Source: Costus lasius
Taxonomy: Eukaryota > Streptophyta > Magnoliopsida > Zingiberales > Costaceae
Direction: 5' to 3'
Assembly (NCBI GenBank): GCA_027563935.2
Contig: CM050449.1
Coordinates: 62,190,056-62,254,055 of the forward strand
DNA: 64,000 nt
Shown piece by piece: positions 22,297 to 34,672 of the stretch. Under the pieces are notes generated by a model. It saw nothing but the letters and a program-made list of their open reading frames with translations, did no database searches and was not told where the DNA came from. The stretch's first letter is position 1. Every line of letters begins with the position of its first letter. The position numbers and the translations under genes are program-made.

Positions 22297-23781
22297 CTTG
22301 AATGTCCTGATTTTTCTACTTTATATGCTGATCTTAGTCAAGACCCATTAAGTCACCCTCTCTACACCCTTAGGGATGGGTATCTCTTTCTTGGACCAAC
22401 TCTTTGTGTGCCTAAGACATCCATCCGAGAATTCCTTGTTTGGGAATTGCACGGAGGTGGGTCTGCCGGGCACCATGGTCGAGATAAGACCCAAGCCCTT
22501 GTAAAAGAACGGTTCTACTGGCCGAACCTCTACCAGGATGTAGCTAAGGTCGTGAGGCATTGTAGGACTTGTCAGCTCACTAAAGTTCACAAGCACAGTC
22601 CCGGCCTATACACTCCCTTACCTATTCCCCAAGCCCCTTGGCAAGACATTAGTATGGTTTTCATTCTAGGACTACCCCGAACCTCAGCTAAACATGATTC
22701 CATATTTGTGGTAGTAGACAGGTTTACTAAGATGGCCCATTTCATAGCTTGCACCAAAACCACTGATGCCTCCCATGTTGCTAAACTCTTCTTCAGAGAA
22801 GTTGTCAGGCTTCGTGGGACACCCTTAACTATAGTGTCTGATAGAGACCCTAGGTTTGTGAGTCATTTTTGGAGGACCCTATGGACCCTTCTAGGAACAA
22901 AACTCAAGTTCTCCACAGCTTACCATCCCCAGACGGATGGGCAGACTGAAGTGGTCAACCGATCACTTGGGAGTATCCTTAGGAGTTTAGTAAGTGAACA
23001 TCCTGGCAACTGGGACAAACTCTTACCCACTGCAGAGTTTTCCTACAATAGTACAGTCAACAAAACCACAGGTCTCTCCCCTTTCCAAGCCAACCTAGGA
23101 TATCAACCTAACAAACCTATAGATCTTTTTCCTCTACCCAGACACTTTAGGACTTCTTTACCTGCTCGTGACTTTGCTTTACATACTTCGCAAATGCATG
23201 CTGAAATATTTTCTAAAATGCTAGAGTCTGTTAATCACTATCGCGAAGTTGCTAACAAACATCGCCGAGAAAGGTTATTCTCCACAGGCGATAAAGTGAT
23301 CCTACGAGCACGTGAGGAGCGCATCCACGGGACAGGGCACAAATTGGAAGCAAAAGGGTTAGGCCCCTTCACCATCATAGACAAAGTCAACGACAATGCC
23401 TATGTCCTTGACCTGCCACCTGAATTAGGGATCCCCACCACTGTCAACGTGGAGGATCTCACCCTCTATCATGAGCCTATCACCATACCCGATCCAGATG
23501 ACACCAACAAAATGGAGATTGAGGCTATTCTCGAGGACCAAACCAAATTCACCACAAATGAGGTACAAGTGTTTTATCGAGTTAGACTCATTAATGGTGA
23601 AGAGGTATGGCTTCCTGAGTCAGAGCTAGCTATAGCCGCCCCTGAGTTACTCCAAGGGTACAAGGATAATTCTCCAGAGGAGAATCCTTTCAACCCGGGG
23701 AGAGCTGATGGAGGCAGTAGCCCTGCTCTGAGGAGATCTGCTCGGACTCGTAGGGTACCTAATCGATATGGGTTCCCTTAG
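22297..23781 (+). pseudogene. Element A integrase and tail (inverted piece)
   Basis: C-terminal part of A's polyprotein, separated from RT-RNase H by the inversion and the solo LTR. It opens at LECPDFSTLYADL and contains the HHCC zinc finger (ELHGGGSAGHHG ... HCRTCQLTK, near 22445-22590), the integrase core ([34 protein letters not shown]) and a chromodomain-like segment (near 23510-23670; IEAILEDQ ... EEVWLPESEL). The tail RRSARTRRVPNRYGFP crosses into the LTR, which starts at 23706. At 22657-22659 the usual SMDF motif reads SMVF: Val replaces the first catalytic Asp of the DDE triad. The frame itself is open. Here it is cut off from its promoter and N-terminal parts. Confidence 0.88.
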
Positions 23782-24224
23782 AGTCCCCTCTCTCTTACAT
23801 TGCATTTTAGGTTAAGTTGCTTTCAATAACATCATGCATCATGTAGTCAAATATGGTAAGTCCACTTGTAGTAGGTAGTGCATTGTAATTCATGAAACTT
23901 ATTGTACTCTTGCATCATGATAGAGTAGTGCATGCATACTGTAGGCTCCATTTGGCAGGTCACTCCAGTAAGAAGCAGCTCAAGCTCCAGCTCATCATCA
24001 CTCAAGGTCCACTCACCAAGTTCAGCTCCAGAAAAGGAAGGAAGACTTCAAAGTCCAAGTTCACTTCAAAGCCATGATATGACTCACTTGCCATCCTTGT
24101 TGGGCGCATATTCAAGAGATCAAATCAGCCACCTCATCATGATATGCGCCAACCTCTACTCCAATCAAGAAATGCATTCAATTCCCTCATCCATCAAGAT
24201 CCACAATCAAAGGGAATATCCATC
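23706..24224 (+). repeat. 3' LTR of A, second part (inverted)
   Basis: It starts TGATGGAGGCAGTAG, matches 40428-40946 as reverse complement and ends at CCATC, the flipped target copy of H. Its first 76 bp encode the end of A's pol. With 12123-13220 and one target copy removed it totals 1612 bp; the intact 5' LTR is 1611 bp. Confidence 0.9.
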
Positions 24225-25907
24225 TGAAAGTCCCCTAACAAGGGGGAGCGAAACCCTAATAGGTGCATATGGAGGTTTACATGCAGCGGAAGGGGTTTCT
24301 AGGGATCGAATGCATGATATATGATCAACTTTAAAATCAATCGCAATAGAATGGTAATGACTCATACCATGGCCATCGCTTAGATGGTGTCTAGGAAGAA
24401 GAGAGAACGATGGGGTTCTCCTCCAAAGCGCCACACACAAGATGATCGATGGCTTGCTCCTTGGATGCTCCTTGTGCTAGCAAGGTTCCCCAAGTGACCT
24501 TGTCGTGTGAGAAGGGATGAAGAAGATGAGAGATCCACTGCTTGGCGATTCTTCCTTATCGTCAAAACCTCTTCCACGAGAGTGCCTCTAAAACACACGA
24601 GAAGAGAGGGGCGACAACCATAGGCGTGAAGAGGTGAGGCGTGGTCACGTATGTGATCATGCTTTCTAAAAATAGAAAGCCACTCCTCAACATGCGATCA
24701 AGGGTTTTTCCCAATCGCATATTTCTCTTAACTTGAACCGTGCGCTCACATGATGAGCTGGTTCAATTTTGGTTTGGTTCAAAGACCAATTAACCCAAGC
24801 CATTAGTCCAGATCACATTAAACCCTAAGGTTCTTGATCTGACCGTTGATCTCTTGATGCTCCTGATCTCACCGATCTAGCATCCATTCTCTCAATCGAA
24901 GCTTACCGATCTCAAGCCCTAATCAATCAAACATGATCAGACCAGATCTCACTCACAATCAGAGATTAAATCCCTTTAAACTGAACCTAAACAATTCAGT
25001 CCACACGATCTGACTTAAGTAAGCCATATCATCAAATTGTGCGACCCTAAGGGTTTCCTTTAAATGTCGGTAACGATAACTTACGTCATCACGATCAGTG
25101 AGGGGTATCTAGCAACACATCACTGTCTCCCGATATAAAAGAAAGAGTCTTCCAAGACTACACCCAAACCACAGCACAAGTGTGAATCCACTTCACCAGG
25201 CATACATGATTCCTTTGCCACTGGATGTTCTTATTGGACAAGCGTGTCAAGCCTGTAGCTCCAATATGATGAGCATGATCAGATCAGATGAACATAGTCA
25301 CCTGGGTATGGCCATACACTTTCTCAATCATCTCATCCAGGGGGGCCCCTTTAGAACATCACACTCCAATGAAGGAGACGGCCATCCTTTATCTATCACT
25401 AGTGCCCTAACATGACTCAAGCTCACCATCCAAGATAGTCTATAACCATTATGTTTCAAATGATATTGAACTACCTCAAAACAATGACAATCATCATTTA
25501 GAAACACAAGTGATCTCAAGTCAGAGGAAATGTGCCACTTGTTGCAATCAAGGATTATTCACATTGTGACAAGCAATTGAATATCCTAGTAGGGTCTGTC
25601 CAGTACATCCAATGTACCCATGAGTCTACATCTTATTTCATGCTCGAAGCATCCTATAAGATTAGAACACATATTAGTCTTAAGCATATCAAGGCTGTCT
25701 CATGTTCACCAAGATATCTCGACTAAGGACACATAGCATGTCAGCCAAGCTGAACAGCTCTGAGACATTATTCAGAAGCACATGTATTGCAGCAGACAAT
25801 GTAACAAACTGAATAACAACCATTGCCTTTATAAACACAAGGGTTTATACATGATACTGTTACAATCCCAAGGCTTCAAACATTAGCCTTAAGGGCATAC
25901 CCCAACA
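24225..25907 (-). repeat. Solo copia LTR (G/H family), second inversion breakpoint
   Basis: A single minus-strand LTR of 1683 bp, with no internal region attached. Left flank CCATC is the reverse complement of H's target GATGG; right flank TCAAG (25908-25912) is the reverse complement of the CTTGA that follows H. It arose as a solo LTR in A's pol (target TCAAG) and then recombined in inverted orientation with H's 3' LTR. Confidence 0.9.
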
Positions 25908-27268
25908 TCAAGATAAGCATTTTTCATGGAGTCAAAGCAAGTAACTTCAACATGCATCTTGTTCAATAATAAAGTTACTCTACTGAGGGCATCTGCTACT
26001 TTATTTTCAGATCCTGATTTATGTCTAAGCACAAAAGTATATTGTTGTAGGTATTCAACCCACTTAGCATGCCTTGAGTTTAATTTCTTTTGAGCACTTA
26101 GGTAGGAGAGGGCCTGGTGGTCACTATTGAGAGTGAACTCCCTATGAATGAGATAATGTCTCCAATACCTTAGGGCTTGGACTACAGCATAAAATTCCTT
26201 ATCATAGGTAGAGTATTTTTGTTTTGCCTCGTTGAGTTTTTCACTAAAGAAGGCTATGGGATGACCTTCTTGGCTTAGGGTTCCCCCTATGCCAACTCCA
26301 GAGGCGTCACAATCTACCTCAAAGACTTTACTGAAGTCAGGCAGTCTAAGGACCGGGGCAGTGGTCATCTTATCCTTAAGTTCTTGGAAGGCTTTGCTAG
26401 CAGATTTAGTCCAAGAAAATTCACCTTGTTTTAGGCAACTAGTGATAGGTGCCACTATGGAGCTGAAGTTCCTTATGAATCTCCTATAAAAGGTAGCTAG
26501 GCCATGGAAGCTTCTGACCTCAGTGATGGTCTTAGGTTCAGGCCAATCTTTGATGGCTTGGATCTTGGATGGGTCGGCTTGAAGGCCATGCTCAGACACT
26601 ATGAATCCTAAGAAGATCACACTATGTGACAGAAAGGAGCATTTCTTGAGATTGATATAGAGCTGTTCTTCCTTAAGAAGGTCAAGGGTCTTCCTAAGGT
26701 GCTCTAGGTGTTCCTCTTTGGTCTTACTATAGATGAGGATATCATCAAAGTAGACTACCAGGAATTTTCCAATGAAAGGCTTTAAGACTTGGGTCATGAG
26801 TCTCATGAATGTGGAAGGAGCATTAGTCAAGCCAAAAGGCATGACTAACCATTCATAGAGACCATCCTTGGTCTTGAAAGCGGTCTTCCATTCATCACCT
26901 AGCCTTATCCTGACCTGGTGGTATCCACTTCTTAAGTCAAGCTTAATAAACCACTTAGAGCCAACTAACATGTCTAGCATATCATCAAGTCTAGGAATAG
27001 GAAACCTATACTTTACTGTGATTTTGTTTATGGCTCTGCAGTCTATACACATGTGCCAACTGCCATCCTTTTTAGGGGTGAGCAGAGCAGGTACGGCGCA
27101 AGGGCTTAGACTTTCTCTGATATGTCCTTTCTCTAATAGGTCATCTACCTGCCTCTTAAGTTCTTGATGCTCAGTAGGGTTCATCCTATAGTGGGGTAGA
27201 TTGGGAAGGGTTGAACCAGGGACAAGATCTATTGCATGCTGGATGTCCCTAAGAGGTGGAAGACCTGT
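25908..27268 (-). pseudogene. Element A RT-RNase H (middle piece of pol)
   Basis: Minus-strand open frame between B's insertion (TSD 27264-27268) and the solo LTR. It covers the RT fingers ([19 protein letters not shown]), the catalytic YFDDILIYS (near 26740-26765), thumb and connection, and RNase H ([12 protein letters not shown] ... [15 protein letters not shown] ... SDHQALSYL). It ends at KNAYL, where the integrase piece at 22302 continues in frame once one target copy is dropped. No stop or frameshift lies inside. The apparent C-terminus VGVCP comes from the copia LTR. Confidence 0.9.
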
Positions 27269-29872
27269 TGTAACGGCCCTCGATACTTAACCCCGAAGTT
27301 CATGCGGAAATCATACGAGGAACGCCACGAGAAATAAAACCGAACGCCAAGATCATACTACTAACGGAGCTAGGGAATAAAAGATCTGAAAATTTATACA
27401 AAAATCCGGCAGCATGTATGCGTACATACAGGGTCGGGAAAATTCCCATACATGCACATGCTGTACTGATTCATAACAACAAGTAATTTCAACTGATATA
27501 ATACTAAACATAACCGAATCAGTTCACAACTCCGTACTATACATATACGGAGACAAAGTCTCATATCACATCAGACCGAACATAAAATCCCATCAAAACG
27601 ATGAAAATACCACAACCGAAATCTTATAACAAAATGGGCCTAAGCCCTCACATGTAACCAGAATATAGTATCCATCATCCAAAACAAAGTATAACTAATA
27701 CAGGCACGCAGGCCCCAAATAACGGAGTCACGATACAAGTACTCAAATACAACCGAAATCTTTTACAAGGTCCATATCACAAAGCCCAAAGCTTCGTCAA
27801 GCTACTCATATCTCAAGGGGCATAACGCTGTATCAATCACGGTCTCTCACCTGTAGATATTAGAGGGGGTGAGCTAACAGCTCCGCAAGTGAGAACCCTA
27901 TGAAACCCCTCCATTAATACATTCAAAAATATAGCATGTAAGGTTTTTCAAAACATTTACCGAATGCGATTATTAATTATCAAATCAAATACAGATGAGA
28001 ACACAACTTACAAAATAATCCACATGGCGAAATCTAACCATAATACAGCAAAACCGAAATAGAAACGTGCATATCACATGGCGAAACAGAACACATACGT
28101 AGATGCACATCCTAACATGTCCAAATCCAGAACAGAACGAAACGACCACAAAGGTCCGACCCTTCCCTCGTCAGGGCTCAGAGAATGCATGCATGCCAAA
28201 CAGTAGGGGAGGAATCAGGAGGTGGCCCCCGTCTAGCTAAGACGTGGCACGCTGATCTCCATCTACCCACTCAGACAATGTGGTAAATCAAGAGGTGGCC
28301 CCCGCCAAGTCACGGCGTGGCACTTTGTTTCCCCACATTGGTCACACAGCAGTCAGAGAGTTCAAGAGGTGGCCCTCGCTTACCAGTAGCGTGGCACTTT
28401 GTCCCTCTTATGCTAAACTAATCACATCTGTGAAGGAAGATCAAGTGGTGGCCCCCGCCTGACCAAGGCGTGGCACTTTGCCTCACTTCACAACATCTCC
28501 AGGGTCACACATAATGTACATGACTTATGCCACACACTTATAGCAAAAGACTAACACCCGGATATCATTCACCACTCGAAATTAATTAAACAGCATAAAT
28601 GTCTTAGACAGGGTAGTCCTTAAGTTTCATGCAATCAGGTTAGGAAGATACCATGCTAAGTTCTCAACAAATGTTTCCATACAGGTAAAATGTGTTAATC
28701 CTAGATTTCATGCAATTAGATTGTAACATCTATACTCTAGGTTATCAAACAGAATTTACAAACATTGCACATATTACCATCACTTAATTTCAAGAGAACG
28801 ATTACACTTGTAACTATGCATAGAAAATTCCTAAAATTAGGCAAAAATCATATTTAAGTACCTAACGAACTCAATTACATGAATAACAGCTTTGCCCCAA
28901 AAGTTAACTGAACATTGACCAAAATACCCCTAGGGTAAATTTCGGCCAGCATGAATTAAGGCTCCAAAAATAGCATAAAATTCATGATAAATTCCCTCAT
29001 ACTTCTAATTTCATGAATCCTAAGTTTTCCCCAAAAGTTAGCATGAAATTTCATCAATTTAGGGCATGGGCGCATGTCCTACTCTAGGGTTTTTCATGAA
29101 TACATTATACAATCAAATTGAAGGTCCAAATCATGATAATTCATCCTCCTAAGGCATCTAATCAAGTAAAGAACGAAAAGCCCTATGATTAGAGCCCCTA
29201 AATCTCATTTTCGAAACTTCAAATAGCACTCACGGTTTCATGGTAAAGAAACATTCAAACCTACTCGTTTTTCCCATCATTAAGCAAGGAAACATGTCAA
29301 GGAAAGATCATAAACTTGGAATAGAGGTAGCATAAGGTTTCCACTCGCCTTGGGAATGGTTTGCAAGCAAACCGTGAGCAAAGGGGATTGTTGAAGCCTC
29401 CACACGCCGCCGTCCACCACCACGCCGGAAGACCAAGCACCACCGCCGGAAAGCTCGCCGGAAGAGGAGCTGGACGAAGGGGGAAGGCGCTGCCAAAGTC
29501 GTCCACGAGAGTCCACGAGAGGGAGAGGAAAAATCGTAAGGGTCGGCTAGGGTTAGGATGAAAATCGGAAACAACTTAAGTGATGCCAAGTCACTTAAGT
29601 GAAATCTGCATTTAATCTGTATGCTCACATAATAAGGGGGCGCCCACATACCTAACACAAAAACTGGGCTGGAACTCTGGTAGCCAGGCCAACATACACA
29701 GGAGAGGTCTCAGGTTCAAGACTCCTCCACAGCAACTTATTTTTGCCCTGCAGGAGAATAATTTTCCCCTTAGCCAAAAATCCCACCAACAAGGTTAATA
29801 AATACCTGATTATAGATAATTAAAATGAGTCACATACCGAGGTTTAATACATCAAAATTCTCGGGTTTTACA
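27269..29872 (-). repeat. 3' LTR of B
   Basis: 2604 bp, same length as the 5' LTR. It includes a run of four hairpin repeats (28221-28480) and, near 29680-29745, a tRNA-B-box-like GGTTCAAGACTCC word. Frames up to 116 aa on the minus strand (29308-29658) occur in both LTRs but show no recognisable domain. Confidence 0.93.
28221..28480 (-). repeat. Four hairpin repeats in B 3' LTR
   Basis: Copies at 28221-28250, 28294-28327, 28368-28401 and 28447-28480. Each has GGTGGCCCY, a variable stem-loop, then GTGGCAC (TTTG in three). Stem arms (plus strand) are CGTCT/AGACG, CGCC/GGCG, CGCT/AGCG and CGCCT/AGGCG, so both arms change together. The motif recurs in C's LTRs with CACC/GGTG. The same block is at 35625-35884 in the 5' LTR. 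Confidence 0.85.
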
Positions 29873-29892
29873 TCCTCTCTTCCTTAAAAGGC
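29873..29892 (-). other. Polypurine tract of B
   Basis: The minus strand reads AAGGAAGAGAGGA immediately before the 3' LTR, the expected position and composition of a plus-strand primer. Confidence 0.75.
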
Positions 29893-29923
29893 TTTAGTCC
29901 TCTAAAGCAAACCGGGAGCAGGT

Positions 29924-32900
29924 TCAAAACAAATGTGGGTAATCCTTTCTCATATCGGTTTCCAACTCCCAAGTAGCTTCTTCCACGGACTGATTTCCCC
30001 AAATAACTTTCACTAGAGGTATCACCTTGCTTCGAAGGACTTTCTCTTTTCTATCCACAATCTTAAGTGGCCTTTCAACATAAGTCAGATTTTCATCAAT
30101 TTGCAAAGGTGTGGAATCCAAGATATGTGACGGGTCATGACAATACTTCCTAAGCACGGATACGTGAAACACACTGTGCAGATGCTCCAAGGATGGCGGT
30201 AAGGCTAATCGGTAAGCAACAGGTCCAACCCTCTCGATGATATCAAACGGACCCACATATCTAGGGCTTAATTTCCCTTTCTTTCCAAATCGCATCACAC
30301 CTTTTGTAGGAGAAACCTTAACAAATACATGTTCACCCACCATGAACTCCAGAGGTCTCCTTCTCACATCAGCGTAGCTTTTCTGTCTATCCTGTGCAGC
30401 CTTTAGCTTTTCTTGAATAATCTTTACCTTATCTGTGGCTTCCTGCACAGCATCAGACTGGAGCAAGGTTCTATCACCTACCTCCTCCCAACTCAAGGGA
30501 GTTCTGCATCTTCTTCCGTACAATGCCTCGTACGGAGCCATCTGGATACTAGAGTGGTAACTATTGTTGTAAGTAAACTCAATCAGGGCTAAGTCTCTGT
30601 CCCACTCACCATGCCAGTCAATGATATAAGATCTCAACAAGTCCTCCAATGTCTGTATGGTCCTCTCAGTCTGCCCATCAGACTGCGGGTGATATGCAGT
30701 GCTAAAACTGAGCTTGGTGCCCAAATCTTCCTGAAGCTTCTTCCAAAACCGAGATAAGAACCTGGAATCGCGGTCAGATACAATATCCACCGGAACACCA
30801 TGCAATCTCACAATCTCGTCAATGTACAACCTGGCAAGCCTCTCCAAAGGATAAGTCATCCTGATAGGCAAAAAGTGGGCGGACTTAGTGAGTCTGTCCA
30901 CGATAACCCAAATAGCATCGTGCCCATTTCTGGTCCGGGGTAATCCACAGACAAAGTCCATGCTGATATTTTCCCACTTCCACAGAGGAATCTGAAGTGG
31001 TTGGAGGGATCCACCCGGTCTCTGATGCTCGGCTTTAACCGTCTGGCATGTCAAACATCTAGCCACAAACTGCGCCACATCATTCTTCATCCCTTGCCAC
31101 CAGAAACTTTTCTTCAGGTCCTGATACATTCTGGTACTACCAGGGTGAATAGAATACTTAGAACTGTGGCCTTCAGCTAAAATCTCTTGTCTCAACTTAG
31201 GGTCCTCAGGGACACAAACCCTTCCATGGAACCTAAGCAAACCATCTGTGGATAGGCTGAAATCCTCAATCAATCCCATCTCCAGTTTTTCTTTCCATTT
31301 CAAAATTTCAGGATCAACCAACTGTGCTTTGCTCAGCTTTTGCAAAATATCAGACTCAACTCTAAGTGCAGCAACAAAACACTTATTACCACGAGGTGTC
31401 ACATCTAATCGAAGCCTACTGAACTCATCAAGCAAGCGCCACTCCTGCACAAGAAGTGCAGCCATAGAGGTCACAGGCCGCCTGCTCAATGCGTCTGCAA
31501 CCACATTTGCCTTGCCCTCCTGATAGTGAATAGTAAAATCATAGTCTTTGATCAGTTCCATCCACCTCCGCTGCCGCATGTTGAGTTCTTTCTGGGTAAA
31601 TATGTATTTGAGGCTCTGATGGTCGGTGTACAGATCAAAAGTCTGACCCAGCAGATAATGACGCCAAATCTTCAATGCAAACACCACTGCAGCCAACTCC
31701 AAGTCATGGGTAGGGTAGTTGGACTCGTATTCCTTTAACTGCCTGGAAGCATAGGCAACCACCTTACCATGCTGCATGAGTACACAGCCCAAACCTTTGC
31801 CAGAGGCATCCGTGTACACAGTGAAACCTTCACCGCCACTAGGTATAGTGAGAATCGGTGCACTAGTCAAACGCTTCTTCAGCTCGAGGAAACTTTCCTC
31901 GCACTTGGCATCCCAGATGAAATCAGCATTCTTCCTGGTCAACTTTGTTAAAGGGCCCGCCAGCTTGGAAAACCCTTCAACAAATCTGCGGTAGTAACCT
32001 GCTAAGCCCAAGAAACTTCGAATCTCAAATGTGTTTGTTGGTCTTCCCCAGCTAATAATAGCCTCTACCTTAGCTGGATCCACAGACACACCCTGTCCAG
32101 ATATCACATGTCCCAAAAAGTTAATCTTCTCCAACCAGAACTCGCATTTACTAGCCTTGGCATACAACCTATTACTTCTCAGAATTTCCATCACCTTGCA
32201 TAAGTCCTGTGCGTGATCTTGAGCACTCCGCGAGTAAACCAAGATGTCATCGATAAATACAACCACGCATTTATCCAGGAGATGGTGAAACACCCTATTC
32301 ATAAGATCCATAAAGACAGCAGGGGCATTCGTTAGTCCAAAAGGCATAACTAAAAATTCATAATGCCCATACCTTGTCCTGAATGCTGTCTTAACTACAT
32401 CCTCCTCTCTGACCTTCAGCTGATAATACCCAGACCTTAAGTCAATCTTGGAGAAGACAGTAGCGCCCTGTAACTGATCGAAGAGATCATCAATACGGGG
32501 CAGAGGGTACTTGTTCTTAATTGTTACCTGGTTCAGCTGACGGTAATCGATGCACATTCTCAGTGATCCGTCCTTCTTCTTTACAAACAACACAGGCGCT
32601 CCCCAAGGAGACGCGCTAGGCCTGATGTACCCTTTTTCTAGCAATTCTTCCAGCTGTTTCTTTAACTCAGCCAATTCAGAGGTGGCCATGCGGTACGGGG
32701 CTTTAGAGATTGGGGCAGTGCCAGGTATCAAGTCTATACTGAATTCCACTTCCCGGTCAGGTGGTAAACCAGATAACTCATCAGAAAATACATCTGGGAA
32801 TTCATTCACCACAGGTATATAAGTCAAATCAGACACAGGTTCATCCTGAACCTTTACATGTGCCAAGTAGCCTTTACAGCCGCCAGCCAATAACTTTTGA

Positions 32901-34516
32901 GCATGCAGAAAAGAGATCACATGTAACCCCTGATCTGCAATCAAACCTTTGATATGCAATTGATGACCATCACTCAAATTCAGAGTCACCAACTTTTCAA
33001 AACAATCTAGGGTGGCATGGTAAGAGGACAACCAGTCCATCCCTAATATCACATCATAGTCAAGCATGTCAAGTAATATCAAATCAACAAACAAGTCATA
33101 TTCCTCTATCCTAAGCATGCAATCAGGATAAAGCACATCTGTTACCAGGGAATCACCCATAGGGGTGCAGACAGATATAGCACAATCAAGAGTCTCAGGT
33201 GCCACAGGCAAATAACGAACAAAATGAACTGATACGAAAGAGAGATTGGCACCAGGATCAAATAAAACACGTGCTAACTGATCGAAAACAAAAAGAGTAC
33301 CTTCCACAACTGACTTGGAAGCCCTGGCATCCTTCTCAGCAATAGCATATACTCGAGTCTGCACTGTGGGCTTATCAGCACCCTGAGATGAAGACTTCAG
33401 CTGTGGGCAGTCTTTGATACGGTGTCCGGCCTTACCACACTTGAAACAAGCCCCTGACTTCTTATAGCAGTCCTTGATCTCGTGACCACTGCTTCCACAA
33501 TGATAGCACTTTCTGCCTTCCACGGTATCACCTCGGGCAGATTTAAAATTCTTCTGATAGGGAGGATGCCTACCTTTCTTATCCTTGTGCTTATATTGTT
33601 TCTTTTCATGACTCTGGGGAACTGGAGCGGCAGTCTCCACAACAGGGGTTGGGGCAATCACCACTGCCTGCTCAGAAATTGACCTCTCCACTGTGAGAGC
33701 CCTCTCTAAAACCTCAGCATAGGTCTCTAGATGCAGTGCCACAATCCGATCTCTGATATCTTTTCTCAAACCCCTCTGAAACTTCCTAGCCCTTAGTTCC
33801 TCAGTGCTGACCAAATGGGGAGCATACTTGGACAACTGGGTGAACATGATATCATATTGAGCCACAGAAAGGTCACCCTGCACCAGGTGGATAAACTCCA
33901 CCTCCTTCTCTTCATTCATGCTAGGTGGAAAGTACTTGTCATTGAATTTTCTCATGAAGTAAACCCAGTCTACAGTATCCCCTTTTTCAATTGCTAGCCT
34001 CTCAACTCCTTTCCACCATATCTCGGCATTCCCTTTCAGCATATATACTGACAGGCACAGTTTATCCTCTTCACTACTTCGCATCACCGCAAAAATCTTA
34101 TCCAGGTCAGCAAGCCAGTCCTCAGCTGCTCTAGGCCCTGGGCTCCCATAAAAAGCTGGAGGGTTCATACGCTGAAATTCCTTCACCAGTTGAGCATACC
34201 TCTTATGCCCATTCTCCTGAGAACTCCCCACATTCTCCTTCTCAGCCGACTGTGGCTGGGAATGAGACTGGGACTGCATCTGCTGCTGCATTTGCTGGTG
34301 AAATTCTTGTTGCTGATCGCGGTTCTGCTGCAGGAGTTGCTGCTGAAACTCCTGATGCTGCTCACGCTGCTCTCTCATCATTTGTTGCTGTTCTTGCATA
34401 ACCTGAGCCTGCTGCTGAATGAGGGCACCCTGTTGTTGTATCATACCACTCATAGACTCCAAAGCCCTCATAAAGCCAGCCATCTGATCATCAGCATTAC
34501 CCTTGGGTCGCACCAT
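29924..34516 (-). CDS. B Gag-Pol polyprotein, 1530 aa, intact
   Basis: ATG at 34516 opens a single frame without stop or frameshift. Approximate order: Gln-rich N-terminus (residues 25-95), Gag core (115-290), two CCHC knuckles [14 protein letters not shown] and [14 protein letters not shown] (335-370), aspartic protease [12 protein letters not shown] (near 420), RT with FIDDILVYS (near 755), RNase H with [10 protein letters not shown] (near 903), integrase HHCC finger ([12 protein letters not shown] ... CLTCQ, near 1120-1160), core with [17 protein letters not shown] and DGQTERT, and a chromodomain-like tail ending YPHLF. All catalytic residues I looked for are present. Gag and Pol are in one frame, so the ratio of products must be set by another means than frameshifting. 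It could supply enzymes for related defective copies. Confidence 0.96.
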   Translation of the reverse strand: MVRPKGNADDQMAGFMRALESMSGMIQQQGALIQQQAQVMQEQQQMMREQREQHQEFQQQLLQQNRDQQQEFHQQMQQQMQSQSHSQPQSAEKENVGSSQENGHKRYAQLVKEFQRMNPPAFYGSPGPRAAEDWLADLDKIFAVMRSSEEDKLCLSVYMLKGNAEIWWKGVERLAIEKGDTVDWVYFMRKFNDKYFPPSMNEEKEVEFIHLVQGDLSVAQYDIMFTQLSKYAPHLVSTEELRARKFQRGLRKDIRDRIVALHLETYAEVLERALTVERSISEQAVVIAPTPVVETAAPVPQSHEKKQYKHKDKKGRHPPYQKNFKSARGDTVEGRKCYHCGSSGHEIKDCYKKSGACFKCGKAGHRIKDCPQLKSSSQGADKPTVQTRVYAIAEKDARASKSVVEGTLFVFDQLARVLFDPGANLSFVSVHFVRYLPVAPETLDCAISVCTPMGDSLVTDVLYPDCMLRIEEYDLFVDLILLDMLDYDVILGMDWLSSYHATLDCFEKLVTLNLSDGHQLHIKGLIADQGLHVISFLHAQKLLAGGCKGYLAHVKVQDEPVSDLTYIPVVNEFPDVFSDELSGLPPDREVEFSIDLIPGTAPISKAPYRMATSELAELKKQLEELLEKGYIRPSASPWGAPVLFVKKKDGSLRMCIDYRQLNQVTIKNKYPLPRIDDLFDQLQGATVFSKIDLRSGYYQLKVREEDVVKTAFRTRYGHYEFLVMPFGLTNAPAVFMDLMNRVFHHLLDKCVVVFIDDILVYSRSAQDHAQDLCKVMEILRSNRLYAKASKCEFWLEKINFLGHVISGQGVSVDPAKVEAIISWGRPTNTFEIRSFLGLAGYYRRFVEGFSKLAGPLTKLTRKNADFIWDAKCEESFLELKKRLTSAPILTIPSGGEGFTVYTDASGKGLGCVLMQHGKVVAYASRQLKEYESNYPTHDLELAAVVFALKIWRHYLLGQTFDLYTDHQSLKYIFTQKELNMRQRRWMELIKDYDFTIHYQEGKANVVADALSRRPVTSMAALLVQEWRLLDEFSRLRLDVTPRGNKCFVAALRVESDILQKLSKAQLVDPEILKWKEKLEMGLIEDFSLSTDGLLRFHGRVCVPEDPKLRQEILAEGHSSKYSIHPGSTRMYQDLKKSFWWQGMKNDVAQFVARCLTCQTVKAEHQRPGGSLQPLQIPLWKWENISMDFVCGLPRTRNGHDAIWVIVDRLTKSAHFLPIRMTYPLERLARLYIDEIVRLHGVPVDIVSDRDSRFLSRFWKKLQEDLGTKLSFSTAYHPQSDGQTERTIQTLEDLLRSYIIDWHGEWDRDLALIEFTYNNSYHSSIQMAPYEALYGRRCRTPLSWEEVGDRTLLQSDAVQEATDKVKIIQEKLKAAQDRQKSYADVRRRPLEFMVGEHVFVKVSPTKGVMRFGKKGKLSPRYVGPFDIIERVGPVAYRLALPPSLEHLHSVFHVSVLRKYCHDPSHILDSTPLQIDENLTYVERPLKIVDRKEKVLRSKVIPLVKVIWGNQSVEEATWELETDMRKDYPHLF

Positions 34517-34654
34517 TCTTACCTAGCAAAACACCTTGCAAGTCAAGACAAACAATAATTTCCTTATCTTACTAGCAACCAGTTCCTTACTTGGTTTATT
34601 TCTATGCAATACACAAACAGTGTTTTACTACCCAGATCTAATATTCGCTAGAAA

Positions 34655-34672
34655 CTCGCCTCTGATACCATA
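34655..34672 (-). other. Primer binding site of B
   Basis: The minus strand reads TGGTATCAGAGGCGAG two bases after the LTR end, a good match to the 3' end of initiator Met tRNA. Confidence 0.85.

Larger units (their letters stand above)
20614..25907. other. Inverted segment with breakpoints in two copia LTRs
   Basis: The limits given are the outer ends of the two LTRs that hold the breakpoints. Everything between the breakpoints, including A's integrase (22297-23781) and part of A's 3' LTR, now reads on the plus strand while the rest of A reads on the minus strand. Flipping it back gives GATGG-H-GATGG in A's LTR and TCAAG-solo-TCAAG in A's pol, both proper 5-bp target duplications, and rejoins A's frame and LTR. 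Confidence 0.88.

Noticed and set aside
29308..29658. 116-residue frame in B's LTR, repeated at 36712-37062
   Set aside because: It is present twice only because the LTR is. No domain, start context or codon signal supports it; overlapping frames of similar length exist on both strands.
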